DNA from: Nectonema munidae
Taxonomy: Eukaryota > Nematomorpha > Nectonematoida > Nectonematidae
NCBI GenBank assembly: GCA_030549495.1
Contig: JAUIRK010000780.1
Location: forward strand, 1-64,000
DNA: 64,000 bases
Reading direction: 5' to 3'
Part shown: positions 33,701 to 44,550 of the stretch, piece after piece
How the letters are laid out: every line of letters starts with the position of its first letter
Position numbering within the stretch: position 1 is the first letter of the stretch
The notes under the pieces: model-generated
Seen by the model: the letters and a program-made list of their open reading frames with translations, nothing else
Told to the model about the DNA's origin: nothing
Database searches by the model: none
Program-made: the position numbers and the translations under genes

Positions 33701-35639
33701 AAGGTTTTAAGTTTCATTGTTGGAGACAGAACAGAACACTGCGATTTCGTCTACAATCAGAATAAATTTTATCAAAAGCTAAAAAGATTTAATTCAAAAA
33801 ATAGATTTAATAAAAAAAAGAATGACAATTTATCTTACAAACACTATTATGGACAATCAAAACAAAGTTTTGTCAACGAGACAAAAAGAATTGAATTAAT
33901 GTACATAAAATTTTATAGTTTTTTGATTAAATCTTGTCTCGCTTGTCGCGACTAAATCTTGTCTCGATTGTAGAAGAAATTTTTGTTTTGTTTGTCGGAA
34001 AATCTTGTATTGACGAAACCTTAACTCCAGAAAAACTTGTGTTCCCGTTTGAAATAAGCGCTGGGAGCTAGGTTTTCCGTTAGATTATACTTTCGCCGTA
34101 CAATTGGTTGTCGCGATTCGGTGGAATCCTTTTTTGAATTTCATGAGCATGGCAAATTAAGTTTCGTTAACAACGCCCATATTAAATGCACTTCCTGAGA
34201 AATAGGTTACATTTCCTGCGTTAGGTTCGACCCTGATCTATTATTATAAATCAGAAGATAGTAATTTCAAAAACTCAAAAAAAAGTTCTAATCGTAATTG
34301 CTTAAAATAAAAATTTTGAGAACTTCCCTATTTAAGTGATATAAGATGAACTTAATTGTATTGAGATAAGAAGCTATTTAGATAGAATGATGCATGAAAT
34401 TTTATCTAGAACTTTTTTTTTATATTTTTTTTTTCAATAAAAAATTATTTTTTTAATAAATTTAATATTATTTAGTAGTTTTATAGCATTTCAAAATATA
34501 TTATAATTTCATACTCTTTGGCTTAATATTCTCTTAATTGATTCAATGAACCATCTTTTGATGATCAATTCATCCAATATATTTTTCCACCTGTCATAAA
34601 ATCAGCTTTCATAGATAGCTTAACGCCAAACACTTTTCTTCAATATTTTAAAATAAGCCTATCCATCATACACAGTAGATCGAACATGCTCAATTTGATT
34701 ATGAAAATATTTTTGTCATTCCAGTTTTAAATTGCAGTTACTGTTTACTTCTGGTTAATTTGTGCTCAGATATTTTTTTTATCATCATTTTTGAAAAGAA
34801 AAAAATTTGTAAAATTTGATATGTATAAAAAAATTTTTGAGAATAGCTATATATCCTCAGTCTTCACATATTGACGTCTGTCATAGCGTTATTGTAACTC
34901 TAATTGTTTGAAAATTTTCACATTACTTTTTTAGTGAATTGATATAATTGAAATATTGACTAACAAGATAAAGGTTTAAAGATTTTGGATTCACAGGAGA
35001 AATTGTTAATACATTTTTTGTCTACGCAGAAGTTAAGATAAAAAAAAGCATGATGTTTAGAATGAAATATAAATAAAACAAAGCTGATTTGTGAGTATTT
35101 ATCTTTTAAACTTTTATTTCAAGATTGATTTATATAAAAAAATTTTTTTAAAATTTTGAAAGAAAACTGCATTACCTAAAAGTCGTAAATTGGTTATTAT
35201 CACTGTCTCCACATTTGGCCATTTCGATTCCCAAAAAGACATTATTGTATCATTTTTTTAAAACATTCTTATACATTTTGTTTCGGGAAGATAAATTACA
35301 TACTTGTTTCTTAAAACGATATAGCTCCTCAAACAACTACTATATTGACAATATAAAAGCGCTTTTTAAACGTCTTTCTATTTCAGTTTTCTTAATTTTT
35401 TGGAGAAAAAAATTGATTTTTACCAATTCTATTAACACTCACCCAATTTTAGCACAGCAATGAAAAAAATAAATCTTGTTAATTAATATTAAATATATTA
35501 TAATGATTTAATTATAATTAAAAAAATTATATGAAATTATTGAAACAGACATGAAAAGCATGCACAATATTGTATTAAAATATTATTTTAAATTTGAAGG
35601 ATATTTTTAGTGAGAATTTTATCCTCATTCAAAATTTTA
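30755..35639. other. Gene-poor AT-rich DNA, ~4.9 kb
   Basis: No coding exon supported. Frames at 32695-32964, 33671-33955 and 35215-35463 are low-complexity and unmatched. A short G/C hairpin (GCCCGCCCGTGCGGG) sits near 30990. Confidence 0.5.
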
Positions 35640-36370
35640 ATTCTGTTTTTCAAAAAGAGTTTTTTTTAGAATTTGATTTTTTTTTCTTCCAAAATGTCAA
35701 ACTTGATTGATAATTTCACGCATTCTTTCACCCTAATTCCGAAAACTAAGTCCTGAAATGAACTCAGGATCGTAATACAAAAAATTTAAAATATGTATCA
35801 CTATGGTGAATTTATAGTTTAAAACATATTTTCCATTTTTGAAGAAATTTTTTAGATGAAACTAACAAATTTGATTGACATTTTCACATCAAATTGCGAA
35901 ATCTGAGACATTTTTACACTAATTGGAAAAAATGAGCCCAGAAATAAAATCAGCATAGTCGATTTGGTAGAAAAAAAATTAATTTTATTTAGAATTTGAA
36001 TTAATGTTTTCGTAAGCAATTTTTTCATCAATCAAAATTTGATTGACATTTGCTACAAAGTCGCCATGTTTATTGGGAAAATATGCATGCATAAGTGTTA
36101 TTTGTTCCAACATATGTATGATTATAAATTTTCAAGAGTTTATCTAATGTAAACACTAAGTTATGTAGAAGTTATAGACATCGTAATATAAAAATTTTGT
36201 TAAAAAAAAGATTTTATTTTGATTGACAGTTTTTGACATGAGAGGGTCATTCAACTACCGAGAAAAATATTATCAAAAGATGCATCTAGCGATTTTATAA
36301 AAAGTCACAAAGTTTGAAGGCATATAATTCAGCCAATCCCGCTTTACTGATAGTGTTAGCAAGTGAGGAC
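35640..36370 (-). mobile_element. Decayed end of a second 3.7 kb-type element
   Basis: Read on the minus strand this aligns with 8171-9000: a TAACACTATCAGT start corresponds to TAACCCTATTAGT, then GGCTGAATYATATSCCTTCAAA, AAAATCGCTAGMTGCATCTTTTGA, GTAGTTGAATGACC and CTGTCAATCAAAAT. Beyond these come units like the left array (GTCGATTTGGTA, CAGCATAGTCGATTT, TGAGCCCAGAAATAAAATC). The other end is missing. This is an older relative of the intact element. Confidence 0.78.
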
Positions 36371-36852
36371 AGTTATTTACCATCGAATTGTTACAAAGAT
36401 GAACTGTCAGACCTTGAAGTTAAACAAAAAGCGTTGACCTTTGACATGCCTAAAAATAAGTATTAAAAGCGTTTGAAAAGTTCAAATATTTAATAATTTA
36501 TTTGGGATAAAATTCTTCCTCTTACCAAAAAATTAATTTAAGTTAATCACTTTGAAAGGACAGGCTTCAGAAATTTTTCATCTGTTCAACATCATCATTT
36601 TTCTTCCTAATCTGTTTGCATTGTAAATATAAATCGCGTTTAATTCTCCTTAGATTCAAAATGATATCACATGTTTGCTTTCACATTTTTCAAAATGTTC
36701 ATCAAAATCACATTCTTTGCGTCGAACAATTGGATTTTAGTGCTTGCAATCAATCATCATGCTTCGATGTGAAAAGACAAAGGCGTTTTAAATCATTTGA
36801 TAAATTTGTTAAGTTTTTTGTAAGATGAGTGCATTTGTATTGTGCGCTAACT
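36371..36852 (-). other. Presumed 3' flank of the ZMIZ-like gene
   Basis: AT-rich sequence without repeats; it probably includes the 3' UTR, but no canonical AATAAA was spotted close to the stop codon. Confidence 0.4.
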
Positions 36853-38847
36853 TTACTCAAAGAGTAGCATGATTTCTTCAGGGGTAATGTCAAAGGAATC
36901 AGAGTGTGTGAATGAGGAAGGAATGCTGTTAGACGCGGAAGAATCAATGATAGCCTGACATCTCACATCATCGAAGTTTGGCAAGTACTCAGAAAGGTCA
37001 TTGTCTTTCTTGAAGAAAGAGTTGTCAGAAGTGTCAGTGTGTTTAGAACTCTTTTTATCTTCCATCTTCTCAGTGCTGCATGATCTAACTCGTTCATCCT
37101 CGGCATCAATGTTGGGCGCGTTTGATTGCTTGGCGTCGTGAGGATTGCTGGCCACGCCCTCCTCTTTGCCCATCTTTCCCACTGATTTGGCACTTTCCTT
37201 GCCTTTGCTGGAAGTGAAGTCGTCCTCACAACTCCAATAAGTGAGAGCGGCGAGTTGTGAGAGAGGTGGCTTATACTCGGAGGAGAGTTCGCTCGGGAAA
37301 ACGCCCGGACTCAACTCATCCTTGATGTAGAAATTGGAGGTGAAGGACGCAGGAGAGCATTTGATTCGCAGGTTTTTTGTGGAGGTGGGAGTTGCATTGG
37401 AGTCAATTGTGATTTCGCTGTCCTCATCCAAGGGAAATTTGTTCAAGAGCTTGATGAAGTATTCGTCGATGATCAAGTCTTCGAGCGAAGTCACGCTGGC
37501 GCATATCGGACACTGCCAAACACTTTTTTCGGAGTTGATAAGCAGGTAGGTTTTGAGGTCGAAACATTGCAAGTGCTTGCAGTGCTCGCCCCGACTCGGC
37601 AAGATGATGCGGTTGGAGTTGATTGGACACTTGAAACTCACTGTGATCCCCTTGACAGCCTTCTCGAGTCCACTCTCGTAGTGGTCGATCACGGCTTTGG
37701 CGTAGTCGCAATCAGACTTGTTGATCTCGCCAAACACTCTCTTGATGTTCTCGACGCAGTGCTGGATGGGGAGCGTTCTCTTTCGGAGCAAGCTGTCAAT
37801 CACGGATTTGACGGAGGGCCTGTAGATCTGGCGAAGCGAGAACAAGTGGGAGCAGCAGCAAGCAGAGACCGTGATTTGGAGGATATTCCTTCCGGGCTTG
37901 CACAAATGTTTGATGAGGAGGGTGCGGTGGGACGCGTTGCGGTCAATGTGGATGGGGGTGGTGTTGATTGTGACGGACACGATGGATGGCCAGTTCACCA
38001 TCATTTGGGCGTCTTTTGAGTTGTAGCACTTCAACTCCAGTTCAAAGTCACTTCTGGCGAGTAAGTTTTCGTAGAAGTTGGCGTCAATGGAGAATGGATG
38101 GTTACTCACAGATAAGTTGTGATCCAGGGTAAACGCTTCCAAAATAGCTCCGTTCGGCACCAAAATCGTTACCTTGGGTTCATTGTAATCCTTTGGAACC
38201 GTTTTTTTGTCCACGCCCTGCAAAGCATGATTTTCCTTTGGCAATACGTAAACGCTGTTTCTCTGCCCACATTCTTCATTGCCATAAACAAAGTAGTCGC
38301 TGGGGTAGCTTGGACAGCCTCTCTTCGAATAATACGGACTTTTGCGCAAACAGTTGAATTTGGCTTCCTTGTTTTTGTTTTCAGGATAGTTGAAGTGTTT
38401 GTCCCTGTACTTGGCGCCATATGGGTTTGTGTTTTTAGGTAAGTGCAGCTCGCCCGCTTTATACTTCGCATACTCTAGCGTTGAGGAACGAACGGATCTT
38501 GTGAGTGCGTTCGCCTTACCTTTGCTCTCGACTTCAGGGCAGTTGAAGTTAGACTCGGAATACGTCATGGGATTGACTTGAGGAAAGAAGATGTGGTTGC
38601 TCTTATTTTCTTTCGCGCCATAACTTGCGTAGGAAGAAGAGTAGGCCGCCTTTTTACCGAACTCGTTTGTGTTGGTGGCTACGTTGTACGCGCTACTTCG
38701 AGGTGAGCTCGAGCAACTGACTTGTTCTTCCATGTCAGCAAAAGTGGAAATGGATGGAGAGTAGGGCTTTGAGTTCCAAAAGTTGTCGGAGTAGTCGTTG
38801 AACATGTAGCAGTTGTTTTGGTAATTCTTTTCATTAAAGTAATCCAT
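36853..38847 (-). CDS. ZMIZ: ZMIZ-type SP-RING (MIZ) SUMO ligase / transcription coregulator
   Basis: A 664-residue nuclear protein in a single uninterrupted coding exon. ZMIZ proteins (ZMIZ1/2, Drosophila tonalli) use an SP-RING to stimulate SUMO transfer and coregulate transcription. The core at about 251-475 matches ZMIZ1 in order: FELELKCYNSKDAQM, NWPSIVSVTINTTPI, HLCKPGRNILQITVSACCCS (316-333), HLFSLRQIYRPSVKSV and LPIQHC. The SP-RING follows with C407, C423, H425, C428, C446 and C449 in the CPI, HCKHLQCFD and WQCPIC blocks; then DEYF, DSEITID and a FYIKDE block like ZMIZ1 LHIKDD. The N-terminal 220 residues are Asn/Tyr/Ser-rich and unmatched; the C-terminus ends in acidic TPEEIMLLFE, possibly an activation or SUMO-interacting patch. 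Human ZMIZ1 has ~1067 residues, so the long Pro-rich N-terminus is absent. Likely spliced 5' UTR upstream (38898-39040). Confidence 0.93.
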   Translation of the reverse strand: MDYFNEKNYQNNCYMFNDYSDNFWNSKPYSPSISTFADMEEQVSCSSSPRSSAYNVATNTNEFGKKAAYSSSYASYGAKENKSNHIFFPQVNPMTYSESNFNCPEVESKGKANALTRSVRSSTLEYAKYKAGELHLPKNTNPYGAKYRDKHFNYPENKNKEAKFNCLRKSPYYSKRGCPSYPSDYFVYGNEECGQRNSVYVLPKENHALQGVDKKTVPKDYNEPKVTILVPNGAILEAFTLDHNLSVSNHPFSIDANFYENLLARSDFELELKCYNSKDAQMMVNWPSIVSVTINTTPIHIDRNASHRTLLIKHLCKPGRNILQITVSACCCSHLFSLRQIYRPSVKSVIDSLLRKRTLPIQHCVENIKRVFGEINKSDCDYAKAVIDHYESGLEKAVKGITVSFKCPINSNRIILPSRGEHCKHLQCFDLKTYLLINSEKSVWQCPICASVTSLEDLIIDEYFIKLLNKFPLDEDSEITIDSNATPTSTKNLRIKCSPASFTSNFYIKDELSPGVFPSELSSEYKPPLSQLAALTYWSCEDDFTSSKGKESAKSVGKMGKEEGVASNPHDAKQSNAPNIDAEDERVRSCSTEKMEDKKSSKHTDTSDNSFFKKDNDLSEYLPNFDDVRCQAIIDSSASNSIPSSFTHSDSFDITPEEIMLLFE

Positions 38848-38897
38848 CTATTTTAAAGCAAATCTTAGATGCAGGAACTCTCTTTCACGCTTCTAAA

Positions 38898-39040
38898 CTG
38901 AAAATATTGCGCTTTAATTATAAAACTACTTTAGATACAGCAGTACTTAATTTGTTAAAGCAGGGGTAGGATTCGAGGTCAATTTCAACGTTATCAGTGG
39001 GGAGAGTGCTTAGATCAAAATTCCCTCCCCATCCACCTAC
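38898..39040 (-). other. Probable 5' UTR intron of the ZMIZ-like gene
   Basis: On the minus strand CAACAAG is followed by GTAGGTGG at 39040, a strong splice donor, and ATATTTTCAG ends at 38898, a good acceptor, 50 bases before the ATG. The 143 bp between would be a short intron. The upstream exon (from 39041 up) is GC-richer than its surroundings. Inferred from splice-site quality alone. Confidence 0.55.
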
Positions 39041-39121
39041 CTTGTTGCTTCCCCAAGCAGAGATGTAGCTTGTTAAAAGCCAGCATATTTGTAATTTAAG
39101 CATATCTTATAAAATAATTGC

Positions 39122-39249
39122 TTAACCCCTTAACGACCAGAATAATCAGACGATATCTAGTATAAAGCAGAAGATTTGTATCAAAAAGCATTAATAAACG
39201 CAGACGATTCACAATTTTGTAAAGTCGACTGTGGTCGATAGCCAGTTAA
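39122..39249. mobile_element. TTAA MITE (family T), 128 bp, copy b1
   Basis: Bounded by TTAA at both ends, with ends TTAACCCCTTAACGACCAG and, reversed, TTAACTGGCTATCGACCA. The interior carries AATCAGACGATATCTA, AAAGCAGAAGATTTGTAT and AACGCAGACGATTCAC. It is about 94% identical to the same-length element at 53486-53613. Confidence 0.9.
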
Positions 39250-41027
39250 CCTAACAACAAAATGGCTAATTAACTAACTATATACCTCAAATTTATTCTT
39301 AAATAGATTCATACTCAATTTATTTGATAAATTTGTTTATTCTCAACGTTGGCGTATTCAACACTCACGGTCTTCATTATTCGCTGAGTTTTGCGTAAGT
39401 TTTAGTGTTTGAAATCTGAAAGTATTAAAATTTTGATGACTGAGCTTTGATAAAAAAAATTTTTTTTAAAAATACAAAAAAAAATATAAAATATAAAAAA
39501 AAATATATAAAAAAAATTTTTAAGTGATTAAATTATATCATAAAGAAGTGTTCTTGAAAGTGTGATAAATTTGCTTTCATCAAGAATAAAAAATGAATAA
39601 TGAAATAGAAAGAAAAGTAATAGTGAAGTGGCGTCAAAATAAGAAGCAAATATTACATTTCAAACCTTTGACATTGAAGCAAAATATCACATTTTCCTAT
39701 ACCTTCTTTCTCACACACAACAAAATAATTGTTTATGTTAAGGATAGTAATGAAAAAAAGTAAAAATTTATGTTAAGCACTTTTCTTAATCAAATTTTAT
39801 TACACTACTTCGATTCGCCATCATCTGTGCACATACAGGAATCCTGAAGAGAGGTGGTTGCTTAGGAGCTTGATTTACAGATCTAATCACTTAGAGAGAG
39901 AGAGACGTATATTTGAACGAGTTTAATTTTTTTACAGAAAAAAACGAAATCTTGTCAAAATGTTTTGAAATCTAGTAGTTTTTAAGTAATTTAAGAAAAT
40001 CCAAAATTTAAAAAGATTTAAAAGTTTTAGGAAGATTTGGCTTTATTTCTTTTTTATCAATTTATTTTAAAGCACACTTGAATAAAAAGTGATAAAAATG
40101 TCTAAATGAAAAATGATGTGTTGAAAATTTTTAATTTGTTTCAAAGAAAGTCCCACCCAAACCGTACTTCCATTCCTTCTTCTTTATGCGAAAAAAGTTA
40201 TTGATATTGGTTTGCGAATTTGATTGATCAATTCCGAACGAGAAAAATCATATGAAGTAAAATTTACAAAAGATTTAAATAGATCTAAAACTAGTTTTTT
40301 GATTTAAAAAAAAGACATTTTAAATGTGGAGGAGATTATTATATTTTGTTATTACAGAATTGAAATATTTTCGGGAATTCTGTCTTGCATTTTATACACG
40401 ATATATATATGATGTCATCAAGACTCCTGATATATAGTAATAAACAAGGCATAGTCATTGCCGTATATGTCGTCAACATTTGTGGAATATATTGGAAAAT
40501 GAAAATCACTCAAATAAAATAGTGTCAGCTATATATCTACCTTTTTGTCTAACTAATTAACCAGCTAAAATTAATTTAATTATTATCTTTCTCAATTTGA
40601 TGATGTCAGTAGGCATTTATTCCCCCCCCCCCCCCCCCCTCATTTTATTTGTATTAGATATCAAAAGGTTAATTCTTCAAAGTGGCAAAACTGATTTATT
40701 GGACGCGTTTACATGGGATCTCAGTATGGACTTCTGAATTCGGTTCTAAATGAAGCGATAACAAAGTGTACAAAAGAAAAATTGATAAAAAAAAGTTTTT
40801 TTGTAAAAATTTTTTTACTCTTCAATTACTTGTTGACGACTTTTGAATGTATGCCAATAATATTTGAAAAATTACATTAAAATTATTTTATTTTATAAAA
40901 AAAATTACTCAGCCTAAAATCTTTGTTTAAGACCAAGGCCATTCCTTAGCCGAACAAACCTACCCCTCTTACAAACGAATTCGTCTGTCCCGTTTTCTCC
41001 TTATGAAACATTTGTTTAAAATTATAT
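39250..41027. other. Gene-poor AT-rich DNA
   Basis: Contains a run of about 18 C at 40622-40639 and a TTAACTAACTA-type tract at 39262-39285. No gene recognised. Confidence 0.5.
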
Positions 41028-41122
<95 letters not shown>

Positions 41123-41520
41123 AATGATGAGGTTGATGATGATGATTCGATGATGATGATGACTCGATGATGATGATGATGTGTGAGGTGATGAGATGAT
41201 GATGTGTGAGGTGATGATGATGACTTGATGATGATGATGTGACTCGATAATGATGTTGATGATGATGATGATAACTCGATGATGATGATGAATCGATGAT
41301 GTGATGAATCGATGATGTGATGATGACTCGATGATGATTCGATGATGATGATGATGATGATTCGATGATGATGATGATTCGATGATGATGATGATTCGAT
41401 GATGATGATGATGATGATTCGATGATGATGACTCGATGATGATGATTCGATGATGATGATGATGACTCGATAATGATGATGATGATGATGATAACTCGAT
41501 GATGATGATGATAATAACTC

Positions 41521-41553
<33 letters not shown>

Positions 41554-41824
41554 AACTCGATGATGATGATGATGATGATGATAACTCGATGATGATGATG
41601 AATCGATGATGTGATGAATCGATGATGTGATGATGACTCGATGATGATTCGATGATGATGATGATGATGATTCGATGATGATGATGATTCGATGATGATG
41701 ATGATTCGATGATGATGATGATGATGATTCGATGATGATGACTCGATGATGATGATTCGATGATGATGACTCGATAATGATGATGATGATGATGATAACT
41801 CGATGATGATGATGATAATAACTC

Positions 41825-41857
<33 letters not shown>

Positions 41858-41976
41858 AACTCGATGATGATGATGATGATGATGATAACTCGATGATGAT
41901 TATGAATCGATGATGTGATGATGACTCGATGATGTGATGATGATGATGATGATGTTTGTGGTGATGTTGATGATAG
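41028..41976. repeat. (ATG)n satellite with TCGATG interruptions and internal duplication
   Basis: About 930 bp of ATG trinucleotide. The first ~90 bp are pure; the rest is broken by ACTCG, ATTCG, AATCG and GTG variants. The block starting AACTCGATG at 41273 recurs at 41583 with the same variant order, i.e. a ~310 bp duplication. Ser/His/Ile-rich frames across it on the minus strand are artefacts. Confidence 0.97.
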
Positions 41977-42572
41977 GAGGAATAAATGATGCCATCCTGA
42001 TAAATAAAATAACAATGATAATAAGGTGATGACGTTATCGACATGCATTTTAAAAAGTAAATAGATAAAATTGAGCCTTTTAATAATAATAATAATAATA
42101 ATGAATAAGAGAAATCGATAGAACTTTCGTGTTTTTAGAATTTTAATTACGAAACTTGATCAAATTTCTTCGTACTTTCTAAAAAAAAGATTATAGTATA
42201 TATGTTTGCTTTCACTTCTCCCCCTCTTTTTTATTTCACTGCATGCAAGTGGTAGACGTTGGTTGTGTGCTTCACTCACATGCACCAGTCTGTCTATGCG
42301 AGCGTGGAATAAATAAGAGAAAAAATCTTTTTCCTCTGATGGAAATATAGGATTGGAATAACGCGCTTTTATTCTAGGCATGCCTGCGTGTGTATGATGA
42401 TAAAACCAGGCCCCATATGGGCGGTAGCACTTTCTTGAATATACATTGCTTGTATGTGATGGTGAGTAGTTATCGCGGGAAATCGAAGGTGGTCTACCCC
42501 GGATCAAGAAACTGTAATCTTTTTGATCTTACGCGACAGAGACCAAACCAGAATAAAATGAAAGTGCATTTA
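41977..42572. other. Intergenic DNA with a GC-richer patch
   Basis: A short (AAT)n run lies at about 42083-42101. The segment 42220-42560 is less AT-rich and not visibly repetitive, but no exon can be defended. Confidence 0.4.
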
Positions 42573-42866
42573 GGGTTGCCAGATGACTGAATTTTTCGGC
42601 CTTGTTCCACTTTTTCTTCGCTTAATAACGGAATTTCGCTGATTTAGAACATCCCTATTTTTAATTCGCCAATCACTAGAGTTCCAAAAAAAGGAGTTTA
42701 TACAAATTAAACTCTAAATATGATTGAATATCTTTTCTAGTATAAAAAATCCTACCTTACTTTCAAAGTATTTTTGATATTAATCCTATTTTTGCAGGAA
42801 ATAATTTATTTCAAAGCCATTTGTGTCCCGGTTTGATGATTTAGGAATATCGAAACCATATGCCGT
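42573..42866. mobile_element. MITE, GTTGCCATATG family (M), copy 3
   Basis: Starts GGGTTGCCAGATG and ends near ACCATATGCCGTGC. The body words TTCTTCGCTTAATAACGGAAT, CTTACTTTCAAAGTATTTTTG and TGTGTCCCGGTT align with copies at 27250 and 29191. Confidence 0.72.
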
Positions 42867-43370
42867 GCAAATACTCGCTCCTCCAAATTCTTTGAAGATT
42901 GATTTTTTGGATACAATAGCATATGTTGTCAACCCTCTATGATTAAAACAACAGATTCAAAACTGTGAAATTTTATGGAATTAATATTGTTGAAATATTG
43001 CTGAATATAATAACTCTAATATTTTATCAAAAAGCTCAAATGCTTAATTTTTTTATCAATAAATCTTTTTAAATCTTTCCTGCATTCACATTTGAAAGGA
43101 AAGGGCAGAACTTTATGCAAAGACATTTCCTTCCAGGATCTTTGCATGATGATCATGATAATGAATCTCTTCAAAGATTTGAGGAGATTTGAATGGATAA
43201 TGAAGGATTCGTATAAATCAAGTCTGGATGGAGCGTTGCACGGGTATTTGCTTTTAAAATAACGCCAACGAAATACTCAGCTCCTTCTTAACTAATCCTA
43301 ACTAGCTAGTTAATCAATTTATTTCATTATTTGACTATAACTAACTAACATAACTTGACTTGGAAAACCT

Positions 43371-44550
43371 GTGGTAAATTATCCCAAGATTTTTCATTCA
43401 CGTGATTCAAAAGGATGTGAGAGATCAATCCTGCGAGTTCATAGATTTGAGGAGATTGTTAGCGCTGATTTAAGCATTGTTTCCTTCTACCAAACCACTA
43501 AAGAGAGGATTGTGAACACTTATTTATCGTCATCATCATCATCATCATCATCATTTGTATCCTCCACGAGCATTAGTAGTACAAAGAGTGTATTATCAAG
43601 ATTACTTTTTCTCAATAAAAATAAAATAATATGTAATATCAGTGTTATTGTATTGCTATTAAAATTACTATTGGTATTGTGTGTGTGTGTGTGTGTGTGT
43701 GGCAAGCACTATTATGATTATTTTAGTCTCCTTCATTTCATTCCATTCTTGATCAACTTTCAAACTTTCACTTCTCTCTCTCTCTCTCTCTCAAACCAAA
43801 ATCAAAAATTAAGTCAATAAAAGCTTGTAATAATAATATTACTATTATTATCATCTTTTTAGGAAAATGCAGTTAATCGGAGCCAACCCAGGCATTCCGT
43901 GAAATGCCTAGTTGCTTCGCGTTCTGCCTCGTTTCGCACTTTAGGCATTTAGTGAAAATCCATCCTACGCGCCTCTCTCACACATCACAAGGCTTGGCTG
44001 CTTCTGAATTGAAAAGTGGTGGTGATGGTGTATTTGTAGTGTCATCGATTTCACCATTTACTTTGTTGTTGTTGTTGTTGTTATTATTATTTTTATCCAT
44101 CTTATATACTATTTTACTTTATATCCCTTAACCTAAACCACTTTCGCCTTTACACTAATGCATATATTTGTTCAACTCCATTCATTCATAAATCCACAGA
44201 CAAGATGTCAGGAATAATAAACAGTGCAAGGAAAGAACAAAGAAAGTGCTTTTATATTTCACAATATGATCCACGTGATTTTTCTGAGTGAGGGAATTGA
44301 GTGGAAGAGGAGAGAGAAGGTTGTTCAATTCTGTGTGTCATAGTGTAGTTCACTTTCAAGTGTTTTCACTTTTCGTATCAATCAATCAATCAATCACATT
44401 TTATCACAACTTATTGTGAACTGATGATGATATCATCCCATGAAAGACGCTTCAACACTCACTACTAGTGCATTGAAGAAGAATGAGAATCATTTGTAAC
44501 GTTCACAACCATCTTACGGATGTCGTAGTAGCGTTCGGAAAGCTGATAAC
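43371..44550. other. Unique, GC-richer patch with short microsatellites
   Basis: Contains (ATC)n near 43530, (GT)n at 43678-43701, (TC)n near 43774-43794, a TTG run near 44063 and a TCAA run near 44380. Between these the composition is less AT-rich than typical here and not shared with other parts of the window. It may contain promoter or untranslated-exon sequence, but no coding exon is supported. Confidence 0.35.

Noticed and set aside
37567-38019. 150-codon plus-strand frame inside the ZMIZ-like gene
   Set aside because: Antisense shadow of the conserved SP-RING/ZMIZ coding sequence.
40969-42048. Ser/His/Ile-rich open frames of 340-359 codons on the minus strand
   Set aside because: They are translations of the (ATG)n satellite in two frames.
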